DNA from: Ampullaceana balthica
Taxonomy: Eukaryota > Mollusca > Gastropoda > Lymnaeidae
Assembly: GCA_944989445.1 (NCBI GenBank)
Contig: CALYLW010000212.1
Span: 460,001 to 524,000, forward strand
Reading direction: 5' to 3'
DNA length: 64,000 nucleotides
In this document: positions 1 through 12,400 of the stretch, one piece after another
Layout: each line of letters begins with the position of its first letter
Position numbering within the stretch: position 1 is the stretch's first letter
The notes under the pieces: generated by a model
Told to the model about the DNA's origin: nothing
The model's database searches: none
What the model saw: only the letters and a program-made list of their open reading frames with translations
Position numbers and translations under genes: made by a program

Positions 1-540
1 TCTTGTCCTCTCTCGCTTCTCTCTCTTTTCTCTCTCTCTCTCTTCTCTCTCTCTCTATCTTCTGCTCTCTCTCTCTCTCTTCTCTCTCTCTCTGCTTTCT
101 CTCTAGCTCTCCTCTTTTCTCTCTTTCCCTTTTACTTTCCTTTCGTCTCGCTTTTTCTCGTCTCTCTTCCCCTGCTCGTCTCTCTCTGCTTGATCCCTTC
201 TCCACGGTCTTCTATCTCTTCTCCTTCATTTGACCTCTATTATCACAGCTTCTCTTCCTGCGGTAAATTTCTCCCTTGTGAGCCTCCTAACTTCTCTCTT
301 ACTCTCTCTCCTCTCTCTGACCTCTGCTTTATGCGCGACTCCTCTCTTCTCGCTCGCTCTCTCTCCTCTCCTCGTTTCTCTAGTTCTTCTGTCTTCTTCG
401 TCTCGTCCTTCTCTCTCGCGCGTCTTCTCCTCGCTCATGTCTCTCTCTGCTTCTTCCTCTCTCTCCTCGCTCTCTTCTTCGCGCGCTCGCGCCTCTTCTC
501 GCCTCGCTCTTCTCTTCTCTCTCTCTCCTGCAAACGCCGA
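1..540. repeat. CT-rich low-complexity tract
   Basis: Almost pure pyrimidine on the plus strand, made of irregular CT, CTT and TCTC runs with scattered CG. It gives long Ser/Leu-rich (plus) and Arg/Glu-rich (minus) open frames in several phases at once, as expected of low complexity rather than coding. No family assigned. Confidence 0.8.
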
Positions 541-790
541 ACCGACACCTGCAAACCCCCAAACCACCCATAGCAAACCTTCCCTGCCCGATGCCCTAAA
601 CTCCCCCCGAAGGAGCCTACTAGGATGTGCAGACCGAAGCTCTCACTCACCCCCTCCGCCACAGTGCACATTCCCGTCTCCCCCCGCCCTGCCGGCCCGC
701 AACAGACTAATGAACAAACCCACACTTGCAGTCGGACCCGACCTGACCCCCGGCCAAATAAAAGAAACACACCTTGGACTTCAAAAATGT
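541..790. other. C-rich segment of unknown origin
   Basis: About 250 bases rich in C (many CCCC runs), in sharp contrast to the AT-rich DNA that starts near 790. It stays open in one plus frame continuing from the CT tract and ends near a donor-like GTAAGT at 788. No domain is recognisable. It could be part of an unknown transposon, an LTR, or an exon of an unrelated gene; coding is not supported. Confidence 0.35.
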
Positions 791-1147
791 AAGTAGATAG
801 GGAAAATGACCCCGATCCACGTCATAAAACTAGTTATACAATAACTATTTATTACACACAAATTCCAGGTAATAACAATGTAACCTGGTTAAGAAAACGG
901 ACAATCCGAAAGAAAAAAAAACATTTATATAAAAGATACCAATACAAATACAACACACATTGCCAGGATTATAACCCTGTTTAAATATCATTCATAATGA
1001 AAAAATATTATTTTATATATTCAAGCTAAAAACACTCGAAATAAGTGCAAGAAAATAGTTAGTTCCCCTCATGTGGCCTTCTGCCTACATAATTCTGATT
1101 TACCTGAGTGAGGTAGTGGGCAAGTGCAGCTAAACTTTAGCGTGTAA

Positions 1148-1811
1148 CAGTAACATTCCGATGATCCGGCACGTTCGGGACCGGCTCGGTGCCGGACTAT
1201 CGAAAATTCCGGTCTATCGGGCGGTGCCGCTTCTTTTTAATGTAGACTTTGTCGTAAAACAAATGTATTTTGTTTTTTTAACTACATACTTACATAAATG
1301 GTAATTATAAGAACAATTAGGTTAATAATTAAACTACAAATACAGTATGCAAATACAACAAAGTTTATTTTACATTTTATATAATGTATGTACATATTTC
1401 ACTTAGATTTTTAAAAAGTCACGAATGTATTTTTGCTTTCTTGTCTTAAATGTATTTCTAATGATATGGAAATCAATAATTTCTGAAGCACTGAGACAAC
1501 GTTTAATGCCATGTGAAAGGACACAAAACAACAACGCACAAAAAAATTGCGAGACGCGTCGTGATTGAATTATCTGTGCTGCAATGCACCTGTATTTGTT
1601 ATGACAGCTGAGACTAGCCGGCCGCTGTTTCCGAACAATACCGAGCGCTTCCCCGAACTACCCCGAAAACTTCCAAATAGCTCTCAAGCGTTTTTATTTG
1701 CTTTAAAGACACAATTTTGGAGAAAACCAATTTTTTTTTCAATTGTCTGGAGCGATGCCGGTCTATCGGGCATTCCGGTCTGTTGGACGCCGGATTATCG
1801 GAATTTTACTG
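1148..1811. mobile_element. Tigger/pogo-like MITE
   Basis: Inverted termini: left CAGTAACATTCCGATGATCC, right end reading (reverse complement) CAGTAAAATTCCGATAATCC, with further subterminal repeats (TTCCGGTCTATCGGGC at both ends). The form CAGT...ACTG flanked by TA is typical of Tc1/mariner-superfamily pogo/Tigger elements. 664 bp with no transposase frame, so non-autonomous. The open frame at 1565-1840 is part of the element. Confidence 0.75.
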
Positions 1812-2020
1812 TACAAGGAATGCCGCTGATTAGCCATTGACACAATTAATTCACTTATAGCTATCCAGTTCCTGTGTCCTTGATATCAAAATATGTTTCA
1901 TGTTGTAGACTTGTGATAATGAATAGATAAGGAAAGGTGTATGTCGACATTTATTGAGTTAAGGCATACAACTCTAAACTATTCTATATGATTTATAACT
2001 CTAAATATGCTACTAAATTG

Positions 2021-2162
2021 GGGGCACTGTGGACGAATGGAATGCGCGCTCGGCTGGTCAAGGGTTCGAATCCATGTGAAGGCAATGATTTGTTCCCTGG
2101 CCTAGGACGTCCGTGAGTCCAACCAGCTTCGAATGGGTACCTAACACTAGTTAGGGAAATAA
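2021..2162 (+). mobile_element. tRNA-derived SINE
   Basis: The head has an A-box-like stretch (TGGACGAATGG) and a clear B box (GGTTCGAATCC), followed by a conserved body with GTGAGTCCAACCAGCTTCGA and GGGTACCTAACACTAGTTAG. The body matches the second SINE at 32524. This kind of conserved SINE body is common in mollusc genomes. Confidence 0.75.
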
Positions 2163-3270
2163 ATGTTTATATTTTTTAATAGTTTTATCTATTTGACTGT
2201 AAATAATTTGTAAAATATGTACACTTTCGATTTCTTGTTTGCTGCAATGTTTTAACAGTAGTGATATGTGGGTGAGTGAATTAAATGCCGTTAAATAACC
2301 AAAAATACAAAAGCAACAATGAAATTGAAATATCGATGCTTTTAAAAAGTAAGATTTTGCTACACATAGGCCTGTTTTTATTGTATTTTTAATCAATTTA
2401 CACTTTTGCTAGAGATAAAGTAAATTGATTTCAGTTAATTAAATTCATAACTTTCTTCAAATAAAGCTTAAACATATGTACATTCTTTCTTTAAAATTGT
2501 ACACTTTTATCTAACTCGTTTATTTATCTACACGTTATAATGACTGTTTTCCATGAAAATTTTGCTTTTTACTAAGGTAAATTAGATGTATTTTTAATAA
2601 GAAAGTTCCGCACGCAGCATTCTTACGAAGCAGAAACTGTTAACATTACTGCTGTGAACTACAAAAGAGTGCAATGAAACTAAAAATATTTTTTTCAACA
2701 AAATTACATTATTATTATTCAGCGAATATAATTGGTTATCTCAACGAAAAAGTAAAGACTTTATTCCATGCAAGAAATTTACAAGGAGAAATACGTTACA
2801 AGGAGTTGTCCGCAAAAATGAAACAAAGTAAAAAGTTAAAATACGTTACAAATACGTGCGAAAAATAAATGAGTGTTAGGTAGCAATAAATAAAAATGAG
2901 GAATAAGCGAAAAAGACATATAATTTAAATTCACCCGTTGATCTTCTGCTTTTTTCGCCCTGACAAAGAGAGGAAAAAAGTAACAATGAAAAATAAGCCA
3001 TCAGATGAACTACGTAACAAAGACATATTACCATATACCACAAAGTTTCCAAATTGTCTGTTTCTGCAATATGTTGTTTTTTTAAATTTAATATCCTCAA
3101 ATCTTCTAAGAGAATGCTGATAGACCGTTAATCTCAAAGTTGATAATTTTATCCTAGAGCGCAGATAGGCTGTTAAACTAAAAGCTGGTAATTTTATTCC
3201 CCAAATTTAATTTGTAAAATATAAAATTATGTAAAAATGCATAATATTTTTTTTCCTTTTTTTTTACAAG
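2163..3270. other. AT-rich non-coding stretch
   Basis: AT-rich with only short unconvincing open frames. It should lie in the intron upstream of the first visible exon of gene 1, or in that gene's 5' flank. No exon encoding the missing start of gene 1 could be identified here. Confidence 0.5.
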
Positions 3271-3452
3271 ATATGCTTCTTCCCACTTCTCTCTACGCTC
3301 GGTATTTCATCGTACCGTCTTTGCCAAACATCAAGAAGATGGTTGTGAGTTTTATGTGTCTAGAGAACCTAACGACGGTCACAGTGTTCGCCGAAGTAGG
3401 CCCACCCAAAAATGTCACACTTACCTTCAAACCAGATCCCTGCTATGAAAAC
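3271..3452 (+). CDS. Gene 1 exon a: IgGFc-binding-N-like region, part 1
   Basis: Acceptor TTTTTTTTACAAG, donor GTTAGT; enters in phase 1 and leaves in phase 0. It encodes a beta-rich stretch with RYFIVPS, then MVVSFMC, LTTVTVFAEV and NVTLTF. A YF-x-PS start followed by short beta strands fits the N-terminal domain of IgGFc-binding proteins. Domain call is from memory of the family pattern. Confidence 0.6.
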
Positions 3453-6400
3453 GTTAGTAAAGATATTGTATTTGCTTAAAGATGAATATTTTTTAAAAAT
3501 TATTTTTAGGGGGAGGATAACTGTAGTTTTGGGGTTACTTGTAAAATTAGGTCTATCTCCCTCTCACCGTCACTCTCTCTTGCTCACTTTCCTTCTCCTT
3601 TTTAAAAAACAATAAAACAATACGGTGTTCAAGAATGCAATACAAACTTTTGTCTGAAAAATGTACTTCGCATTTCAATAAGCGAACTTTTATCTCATTT
3701 GTTTTATTCTATTTATATTTTTATTATATAGTTTTTATCGTTCTTGTTGTTGTAATTAGGATATAAATATTTTACATCCAATACATTTATAATTATTAAA
3801 GAGTTATTATTTTTCAATCGGAGCGCTTTATGCCAAGTTGCTTGCTGGGTTACCGCACTACAAAAGTTCTCAAATTTTTTTTTATTATCAACAAAAAATT
3901 ACATTTAATTTATGTTTTTACGTCCAAATTGACACACATTATATATTCATTTTTAAAAAAAAGGTAGCATTAAGGTTAATACGCTTACAAATAAAATAAG
4001 TTATAAAACGTCAACTTCTGATAAAATCAATTTTTGAAAATACAATGTTTAGCCTTTAAAAAGACGCGAACAAACAATAAAAATATTCGCTTGAAATCTT
4101 TTCGGGCAATGAACATAAATAAACGTAACTTATTAAAACTACATGGTGTTTATGTATAATTTAAGTACACGACGACCAGTAAGAACTCTGAAAAGAGTTC
4201 TAGCCCAGAACCTTTTGAGACGACATAGAAAAACTATACAATTTACACCATTTTGCACAGTTTCAGAAGAAATAAAAAAAAACGTAAAAAAACAAGTTGT
4301 TCAATATAAATCCTCAATGTAAGAGACGTAACTAAACGAATGTTCATTATAATACGCAGCGCCAGACCATCCAGAAATACAAAATTGCAGTTGTGTCGTT
4401 AAACATGTTTAATATAATGCGCACCGATCAGGAATATGTTTATAAAAAGAGTTGTCAATACAATACTCACCTTATTGCGCGACAGAAAGGTTGTTCAATA
4501 TAATACGCACCGCGAAGCTCTATCTCAAAAAATAGCATGCTACATAGGAATAAATAAAATAATCTAAAAAATCAATAATTTAATTACGGTACATGCGACC
4601 GATCTGAAATTGTTCATTTGATACATTGTTTTTATTATTGGTACGAAACTGCCTGCAAAATTTCAGCTCGCTAGCTTACGAGCAAGTTGGTTAAAAATCG
4701 ATCAAAAGTTTTGGCGACAAGCCGGGCGGCCGCAGACACCACGAGTTAATATAAAGGATTTAAAAAAAGAATATAATTATATATATGTGTGCGCATAAAA
4801 CTAGAGATAATTATCTTGACCCCAAAAGTGCTGCATGCGGCTCGCGAGCCGAATATTGCCAACCCCTGTTCTAGCGTGGTTGCAGACAAAATCCAGATTT
4901 TAAATCATATCTTTATTATGCTGCCCCTAAATATAATTATCCTGCAAGGGGATACGCGAATAACTGCGCACCACCAAACTCTAAGAGGTTTAACACATTG
5001 AAACCATCAAAATATATTTACTTATTTTAATTATCTTACAGAAGATTATTGCATTCTATACTTGCTTAAACTTTAGGTCTTCCGGGCGGGAAGAACAAAC
5101 TTTTATATATGTTTGTACTTGCATATATAATAAGAAAATTGTTTTTTTATCACCATGTCTATCTGAGAGCTGTATTAGGTTCTCTTTGTGATGTTTTTTT
5201 TTATAAATTTCAATCCTCGAGTGTTTTGAGGTTTAATGATTTAACTTTTGGCCTTATTCTTTTCAGTTTTGAATTGTCATCCTGTATTGAATAATAACAA
5301 GTATCAAGTACACAATTTTAATATAATATAATACGATGAATCTCTTTTTGATTCTCTTATTGTCTTAAGGTTTATGTAAGCCATTCATTGGTTGTCATCT
5401 CAGACAAGCCAATCATGGTATGTGTCGAGGGAATTCCTTTTTGCCCGGATGGTCAACCTGGTACAAATGGGGACACATTCATTAGCATGGTTGCGCCCAA
5501 TACTCTCTTTCAATCTCAATATTATTTCTGGTAAGACAGACATATATGTTGATAGAATGACATACAGACTGACATACGGATGTACAGGTGCATGGAAATA
5601 ATGGTTAATGGACATAATGATGGATTGATAGATAAATGGAGGTAAAGATGGATGGATCGATGGATAGAACTGCCCCGTATTAGGTTATACAGTTTCAGGT
5701 ACTCAACCATTTTTGCACACAAAAAAAATGTCAGGTGCACTTTTTTATGAGTATTTTTTAAAATCAACAACAGTTTTTTAAAATTATTTTCAAGTTATTG
5801 AAGTTTAAACCAAGTTGAAAAAATACTAACCATCAAAATTAATTATGTCTATTTCATGGAGGGGAAAAATGGTTGTTAAGTTTGAAATGTTTATTATGTA
5901 ATAGTTACAAATAATACTTCATTAACTTTAGCGTTCGACATGTTTCAGGGGACCTAGCTACAAGCACATAATACAGTACTACATACTATTGATTGTGCAG
6001 GGAATTTTCAAAGACTCGATGTTTATAAACAAGAACAACTTCAACATTATAGGGTGATTATTGAGGTTATACTAATTTTTTTAAGAAGAAAGAAAATATT
6101 ATACCTTTATGAAGCGCCTGGAAATCTTGCTAGACAATTGATTTCCTGGTTTTGGCTGATACATGAACACCAATATAAATAATTCAAACCGTGTACACAC
6201 TCAAAAATGTGTCAGTAGATACGACACGTATATGTACAATGTTTGATCTCTCTTTTCATGGCCTCAAATACACGTTTTTGTCCCCATAACCAGTGATTGA
6301 ATCCATCAACCACTCCGTTAACATGTTTTTTAACTAATCCACATATGTATTTATGAAGATTTTTTTAAAACTGGAATAATTTATTTACATCTGTGTTTGA

Positions 6401-9400
6401 CCATCAAAATGTTTTTATAGTCAATTACAACTGTAGAAAATACCCATAATTTCTTTATATACTCATCATGCCATGAAAAAAAAACTGAAAAAATTGTATC
6501 TACCACAATGTCTACAGTTCCACAGTATGTGTGTCATATCTGTTTACTTTGTATCTTTTATGTACACGAACTGCAGTACCGGTTGGAAAAACGTGTCTGG
6601 GGACAACTCCTGGATGATGGCATCATCAAAAGCCATCGATGACATAGACTATGAGATCACAGGCAGATTTCATAACGTCTTCGGTTGCTACATCTTGGTG
6701 CTCGGTCACCAAGTGATGGCACTCAGTCCCGCTGGCTACAAGAGAGTAAATTCATATTCCATTAATTTAACATCGACATGTTTGTGTATATGTCACATTG
6801 CTAGCTTCAAAGTTAATATTTAAGATTATTAAAAACATGTTGAAAGAATAGTTTGAATTGATATTCTATAAGATATTCGTTGTGCGGTATAAACAAAGAG
6901 TTATTTACCTGGATCTAATAAAAAGAGAACAACATGCGAAAGTGACATAGTAATTGTGATGTTGACCGCAATGAAGATTCCACGGTTGTCAGCCAAGACT
7001 GCATCCGAGTCTACGCGGTCTTAAGAAATCAGCATTGCGTTACAAAAAATCATTTTTAAAAACTAAATATACAAAGCAAAATAATTTAACAAGTTATTGC
7101 GTCTTGCTTATTAATATTAGTTAGCGAAAAAAGTGTCTAACAATTTTTTTTCTTTGTCATTTGAACAGGAAACAGTTTCTGGCAAGTGCAGCAATGATGG
7201 TATTAATATGTTAATCTCAAGTTTAATCTACTAAAATTTGGAATACATGTTTAATTTGGATGCTTCCATGAATATTGTTTTAGGATAGTATTGTCTAAAA
7301 AAATGTAATCTAATGTAATTTCGTCATTGACTCCACCCACGTCAATGACTTTGGTCTGTTAAATATTAAAATCTCTTAGAGGCAGTCAAGCCGAGACACC
7401 GGAATTGTCACTGTGTTGACATGCTGTGCAACTCGACTGGTCATTGTGTCAATGGCTCAAGGTGCATTCCTGGATGGTTTGGTCGAGCCTGCCAATACAG
7501 TAAGTCATATCACCTGCTAAGACTACCTTGCGGAATCAGAGCTTTTAATTGGACTACACAAAATAATATTTATTGCTAAAATATTTTCAAAAGACTGTGA
7601 TAAGTGAATTTTGTTAATGCTCAGAAAAGATGAATGCATAGTGTTGTAAGCAAGTCTCTTATTTTGCTAGTGAGTATATATTACTCGCAATAATGTTAAT
7701 ACTTCAAAATACTTCCTCTTGCAACCATGCACATGAATCAGTGGACAATAAATTGCCTACAAGAGTGTTCCTTATTTGTTTCTAAATTTTTTTTCTCTAT
7801 CTTGCGTCTTATCTGACTCCCACAGATCTCGTTTAAAACACTTAAACTGCGTTTTGTACCATGTCTCCAACTGTGTCTGGAACTGTTCCATCTATAATCG
7901 AACATTTCCCACATCTAAACTCGAATTCAATTGAACTGTCCCTGTTTGAGAACTACTGGTTAGTCCTCGTTAACACTTTACAACCAGTCGTTGTTTCAAA
8001 ACTGCATTCTCCTTCCACGAATCTCTACTTCTTTCAAAGCCGTCGCTGTCCTAAAATTATTCATGTCACATGGATTGTTCCATCGCTTTTTTTTTCATGG
8101 AATATTTTTTCCGATTATGAACAGACAATACTTTTAAAAGTTCTTTAACCTTATAAAATATGCCTGCCCAACCCCACGTGGTTCTCTAAAAAAATGCATA
8201 CCATTGGCGCAAATGTAGATTTGCTATATTCAAATTAAACTTGCACCTTTTATTCTAAAGCTCAATCACCCAATCATCTCGATCGATACTTTTTGTGTTG
8301 ATGTTTGTATCATGTAATAAACAACACGACAACATTTCTTTGCGTGATAAACGTTTCTTATGTGTGTCATAATTTCATATACGCTTTAGTTAGGGTATAA
8401 AACTTTACATAGAATGCATTAATAATGATATTTGTAAAACTATTTTTATGTTTAGCCGTGTTAGCTCAGCTGCCTGCTGTGGTACTGCTTAATATAAGCT
8501 GTCCAATTATCATGTTTATTTTCTGCCATAAACTATTCCAAAAGCTGGATACAAGCTGTTTAAAAAAAAAGAAAATCAAGAGCGATCCTTTGCTTCATCG
8601 CTCTAGACCAACGGTGGCCAAACAACGGCTCGTGAGCCGCATGCGGTGCTTCTGTGTTCACATTGCGGCTCGCGAAAGATTTATGAAAGAAATTTTACAA
8701 GAATAACTGGTAGGTTTACAAGCCATGTTTAATGACCCAAATAGCTTGAATGTGGCTCCCAGCATGTTTTTATATATTTAAAATGGCTCTCAGCTACTAC
8801 AGATCTGGCAACCCATGATCTAGACTCTCGACCAGTGATGGTGAAGCTATGGCATGCGTTTCACAGTAGGCACACGGAGTCTCATTAGTGGGCACGCGAC
8901 TTAAATATTACGTCCTTGATCAAACCAGCTAAGCAAATCCCCCATTTTCGGTTGTTGTTTTTTGGAGTGTTGGCACATTGCTTCAAATAAGTGGGTTTTG
9001 GTTGAATTTTGGGCACGCGGCCCTAAAAACGTTGCCACCACTGCTCTAGACCGACGAGTATTTGAACTCATTCGAGAATCTAGCCACGAGTAAATACGGT
9101 ACTTCACTATTCCGCAGGTGACATTGCTGCTTTAGCCAACAACAGCGATGAGGTCATTTCGGACAACAATGTCGAAACATGTTACGTGCCAGAGAACAAT
9201 AGCTTGACTGTCTTCTTCAGTCCCATTTTCTTTACTTTCGGCAGGATTGTGTTTGAACAGATAGGTACTACACAAAGAACTTTTGTGTACAGGACTGGAT
9301 CAATGTTGAAGGCGTGAGAATGTGTTAATCTGGATCAATGTTTAGGGCGTGAGAATGTGTTAATCTGGATCAATGTTGATGGCGTGAGAATGTGTTAAAC

Positions 9401-12400
9401 TCTTTTGGGGTGGTATTGACCATTGGGCAGTATTTATTTGTCACCTTGCAGCGCCTGTTGTCTAAAACACCAAATGGTGGCAATTTATAAATAAATAAAA
9501 CAGCTTTTAAAGATCAAGGGTGATGTACGGTCAGTTTTAACACCGAAGCACAGGCTTGTGTGACTTTATGATTGATACGTCCATAAAATAATGTGTGGTA
9601 TCATATCTCTGTCGGTGAAAGGAGCTGAAATTAAACCAGTTTCTAAACAGGTTCGCATTAAATCATGACAATAGTCAATTTAAGTAACAAACAAATATAC
9701 ATATGATCAAATCTATAAAAAAAACTATGGGAAATGGAAAAACCTCCCCGTAACAAAGAAAATGTATTTTTTCTTGTTATTTATTGACATTATCCTATAT
9801 TTTTTATATTAAAGTTCAATACAATCTTGTTTATAAATATTAATTATAAAGTAACAGAAGACAAATATATTAAATTTATCTCGTTACAAATCCCTTTCTT
9901 TTCCTGATGCGGATGATTTGGAAATTTTTAATTTTGTTTTACATTCCTTGGAATAATATTTATATAAAAAAGCCATTCAATGGTTTATTTTATTTTACTT
10001 ATCTAGAACTTCAAAATTTAATTATTGTTTTTAATGTTTCACTTAATATGACGTGGCATGCAGACATCGGGAACATTAGTCTATCATAAATTATTTTTTT
10101 TTACAAAAGTGAACTTTATATATTTATAGATGAGTCATTAATTTAAAAAAAAATATTTTAGATCTTCATCATGTTCACCCTCAGCACTCGTCAGAATTAA
10201 AACATTGACATTCTACGGCCAAAGTCATGGGCTTTTGCAACAACTGCCTTGTGTCTATTTGAGACAAGTGAAGACAACAGAAAACACGATTGATCTCTTC
10301 TGTAAGCACGAATTCCTTATCGAAGGCGTGATTGTTGAGTGGGAGGGAGCTGCGTCTGTTTGTTCATTTCACATAAATGGCGGTAAGTAGTTAAACCTAT
10401 AGCATACACTGCTTTATCTTAATAGACGCGATGGAGTGCCATACAGTGTTTATATCAAAAGTCATGTGAATGGTGCCATGCAGTAGCACACATAACATAC
10501 ACTACTTTATCGCAATTGAAGTGTAAATGTTGCTATGCAATAGCACGTAAGCTATACAGTACGTTATCTAAATAGAGGCGAGCGTAAATCCCAGTAGTAC
10601 TAAGTATACCAAACAATACTCTACTTAATAGACGCATGAATTGTAACGTTCAGAAAAACTTATACTATCCAGTACCTTATAACAAAAGATAGATGTCATG
10701 CTAATGACTTAATCGTTTAAAGTAGTATCGCAAATTAAAATTGAAATTTACTCTCCTGTTCTTGAGTAGCAAGTTATCGTTTAACTGCTTACAATTTGAA
10801 AAAAAAATTAAAGTTAAAACTAATTAAAGACTTTCTTACCCACTTAAAGGTCTAGACATTGCAGCGGGATCATCTGTTACTCTCTATAATGCAGTGCAGA
10901 ATGAAGAGGCGATCAATAAACTACTCAACGGCCTAGTTGGTTATGATACCAGTAAACAGGATTGTGTCCTATTTGACGTTTTGTCATTGAAATCCGTGAA
11001 CATAACATTGCCGAAAAATACTTTCGTATTTCGAGTGAATATTTACACAGGCAAACAATTTTGTGTTATTACTTTGTTTTGTTATTTAAACTTAATTTTA
11101 TTTTTAATTATATGTGGAATTTCTTTTATGGATTTGTATTGCTTTATTTTCTTTTTAATTAAAAAAATCAGATTTTTGGCGAACCAAACAGTTATACTAA
11201 AATTATTTTTTTTTAATTTCTAACTTTTCAAGAAATTTAACTTACCAAGCATAACAAATAATTAAACCATACAATAGTTTGCCGTGTTATAACATACTAG
11301 ACGCCCCGCGGTGTAGCATACGCCGCAGAATTGCTCATGGAGAGTGCAAAGAAAGTGGAGAAAGAAAGGACACAAACTACAGCACCATTAAATCAAAACA
11401 AAACGAGTGAACGTCGAAAAGGGGGGGGGGCTGCCAACTTATTATTGGTTTCGAGACATTTGCAGGTGAAATTCGGTACACAACTAACTTCTATGAAGTC
11501 AGCTATACAACGGTAACCGGTTTAAAATCGGAGTTACATAATCGATAATCTGTTTTTTAAAAAAACATTTACAAAAAACAAAACCTGCAATTAACAACCC
11601 TAAATATGACTAACCCTCGCTACGGTCGGCCAATCACAGTTTACGTTTAAGGGATGGTAGTATTAAATGGGAGGCGGGTAAAAACAACCTCAGTATGCTT
11701 GTCTTCACGTTTACTCACTATTTGTTTACTTACTTGACTCAGCTTTTTGTGTCTGTACTCTCACCCCCTAACCGTTATTTGCACTGTCTATGATGAGCAA
11801 GTCTGCGGCGTATGCTATGCAATAAAGGGGTAAAAGAACGGGCACAACCATAATGTTTTAAAAATTAAAAAAAAACAATGTACTCGCTGGGGCTTGAACC
11901 CAGGACGTTCCCCACATGAGGCGGACGTGATAACCAGTACACTACGAATCTCACGTTTTCTGTGAAGTAACAATGCAATTGAAACGCAAAGACCATTGTT
12001 GGTCACCCCTCCACTACCTTCACTTTCCAGCCGTTCTAGATGCCCCGCGGCATAGCATACGCCGCAGACGTGCTCATAGATAGTGCAAGAAAAAAGGGGA
12101 GGGGGAGAACGGACACAAACAGTAGCACGAACAAATGGGAACAACGCGAGTGAATGTCGGGGGACCACTGAAGCATTTTTCGTAAGTATTTCGGACATCG
12201 CCACAATATATAAACACATATTACAGCCATTAAGCCAAGTTGGAGAGCAACAACTTCGTCCATGAACGAAATATGCGACCAATAGAAAAAGACATGTACC
12301 TGTTGAAGGAATTGATATAACATTGAACTAAGCTTTTTTTCGTGACATGCGAAGCGGTGTTTATGCTTGCTAAGAAATGGGGGAAAAGAACAGACATTAG

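Noticed and set aside
3..796. Ser/Leu-rich and Arg/Glu-rich frames at the window start
   Set aside because: Pyrimidine low complexity; no domain or splice structure.
7861..8148. 95-codon plus-strand frame
   Set aside because: In an intron between the EGF and FTP-like exons, no family features, no phase-compatible splice sites at the ends.
10162..10184. Acceptor TATTTTAG at 10161 for the domain A second-half exon
   Set aside because: In the incoming phase it leads to a stop (CAT TGA) before the conserved region. The acceptor at 10184 keeps phase and homology.
11887..11952. Functional tRNA gene
   Set aside because: The acceptor stem does not pair and the anticodon loop does not fit tRNA-Val; kept as pseudogene.
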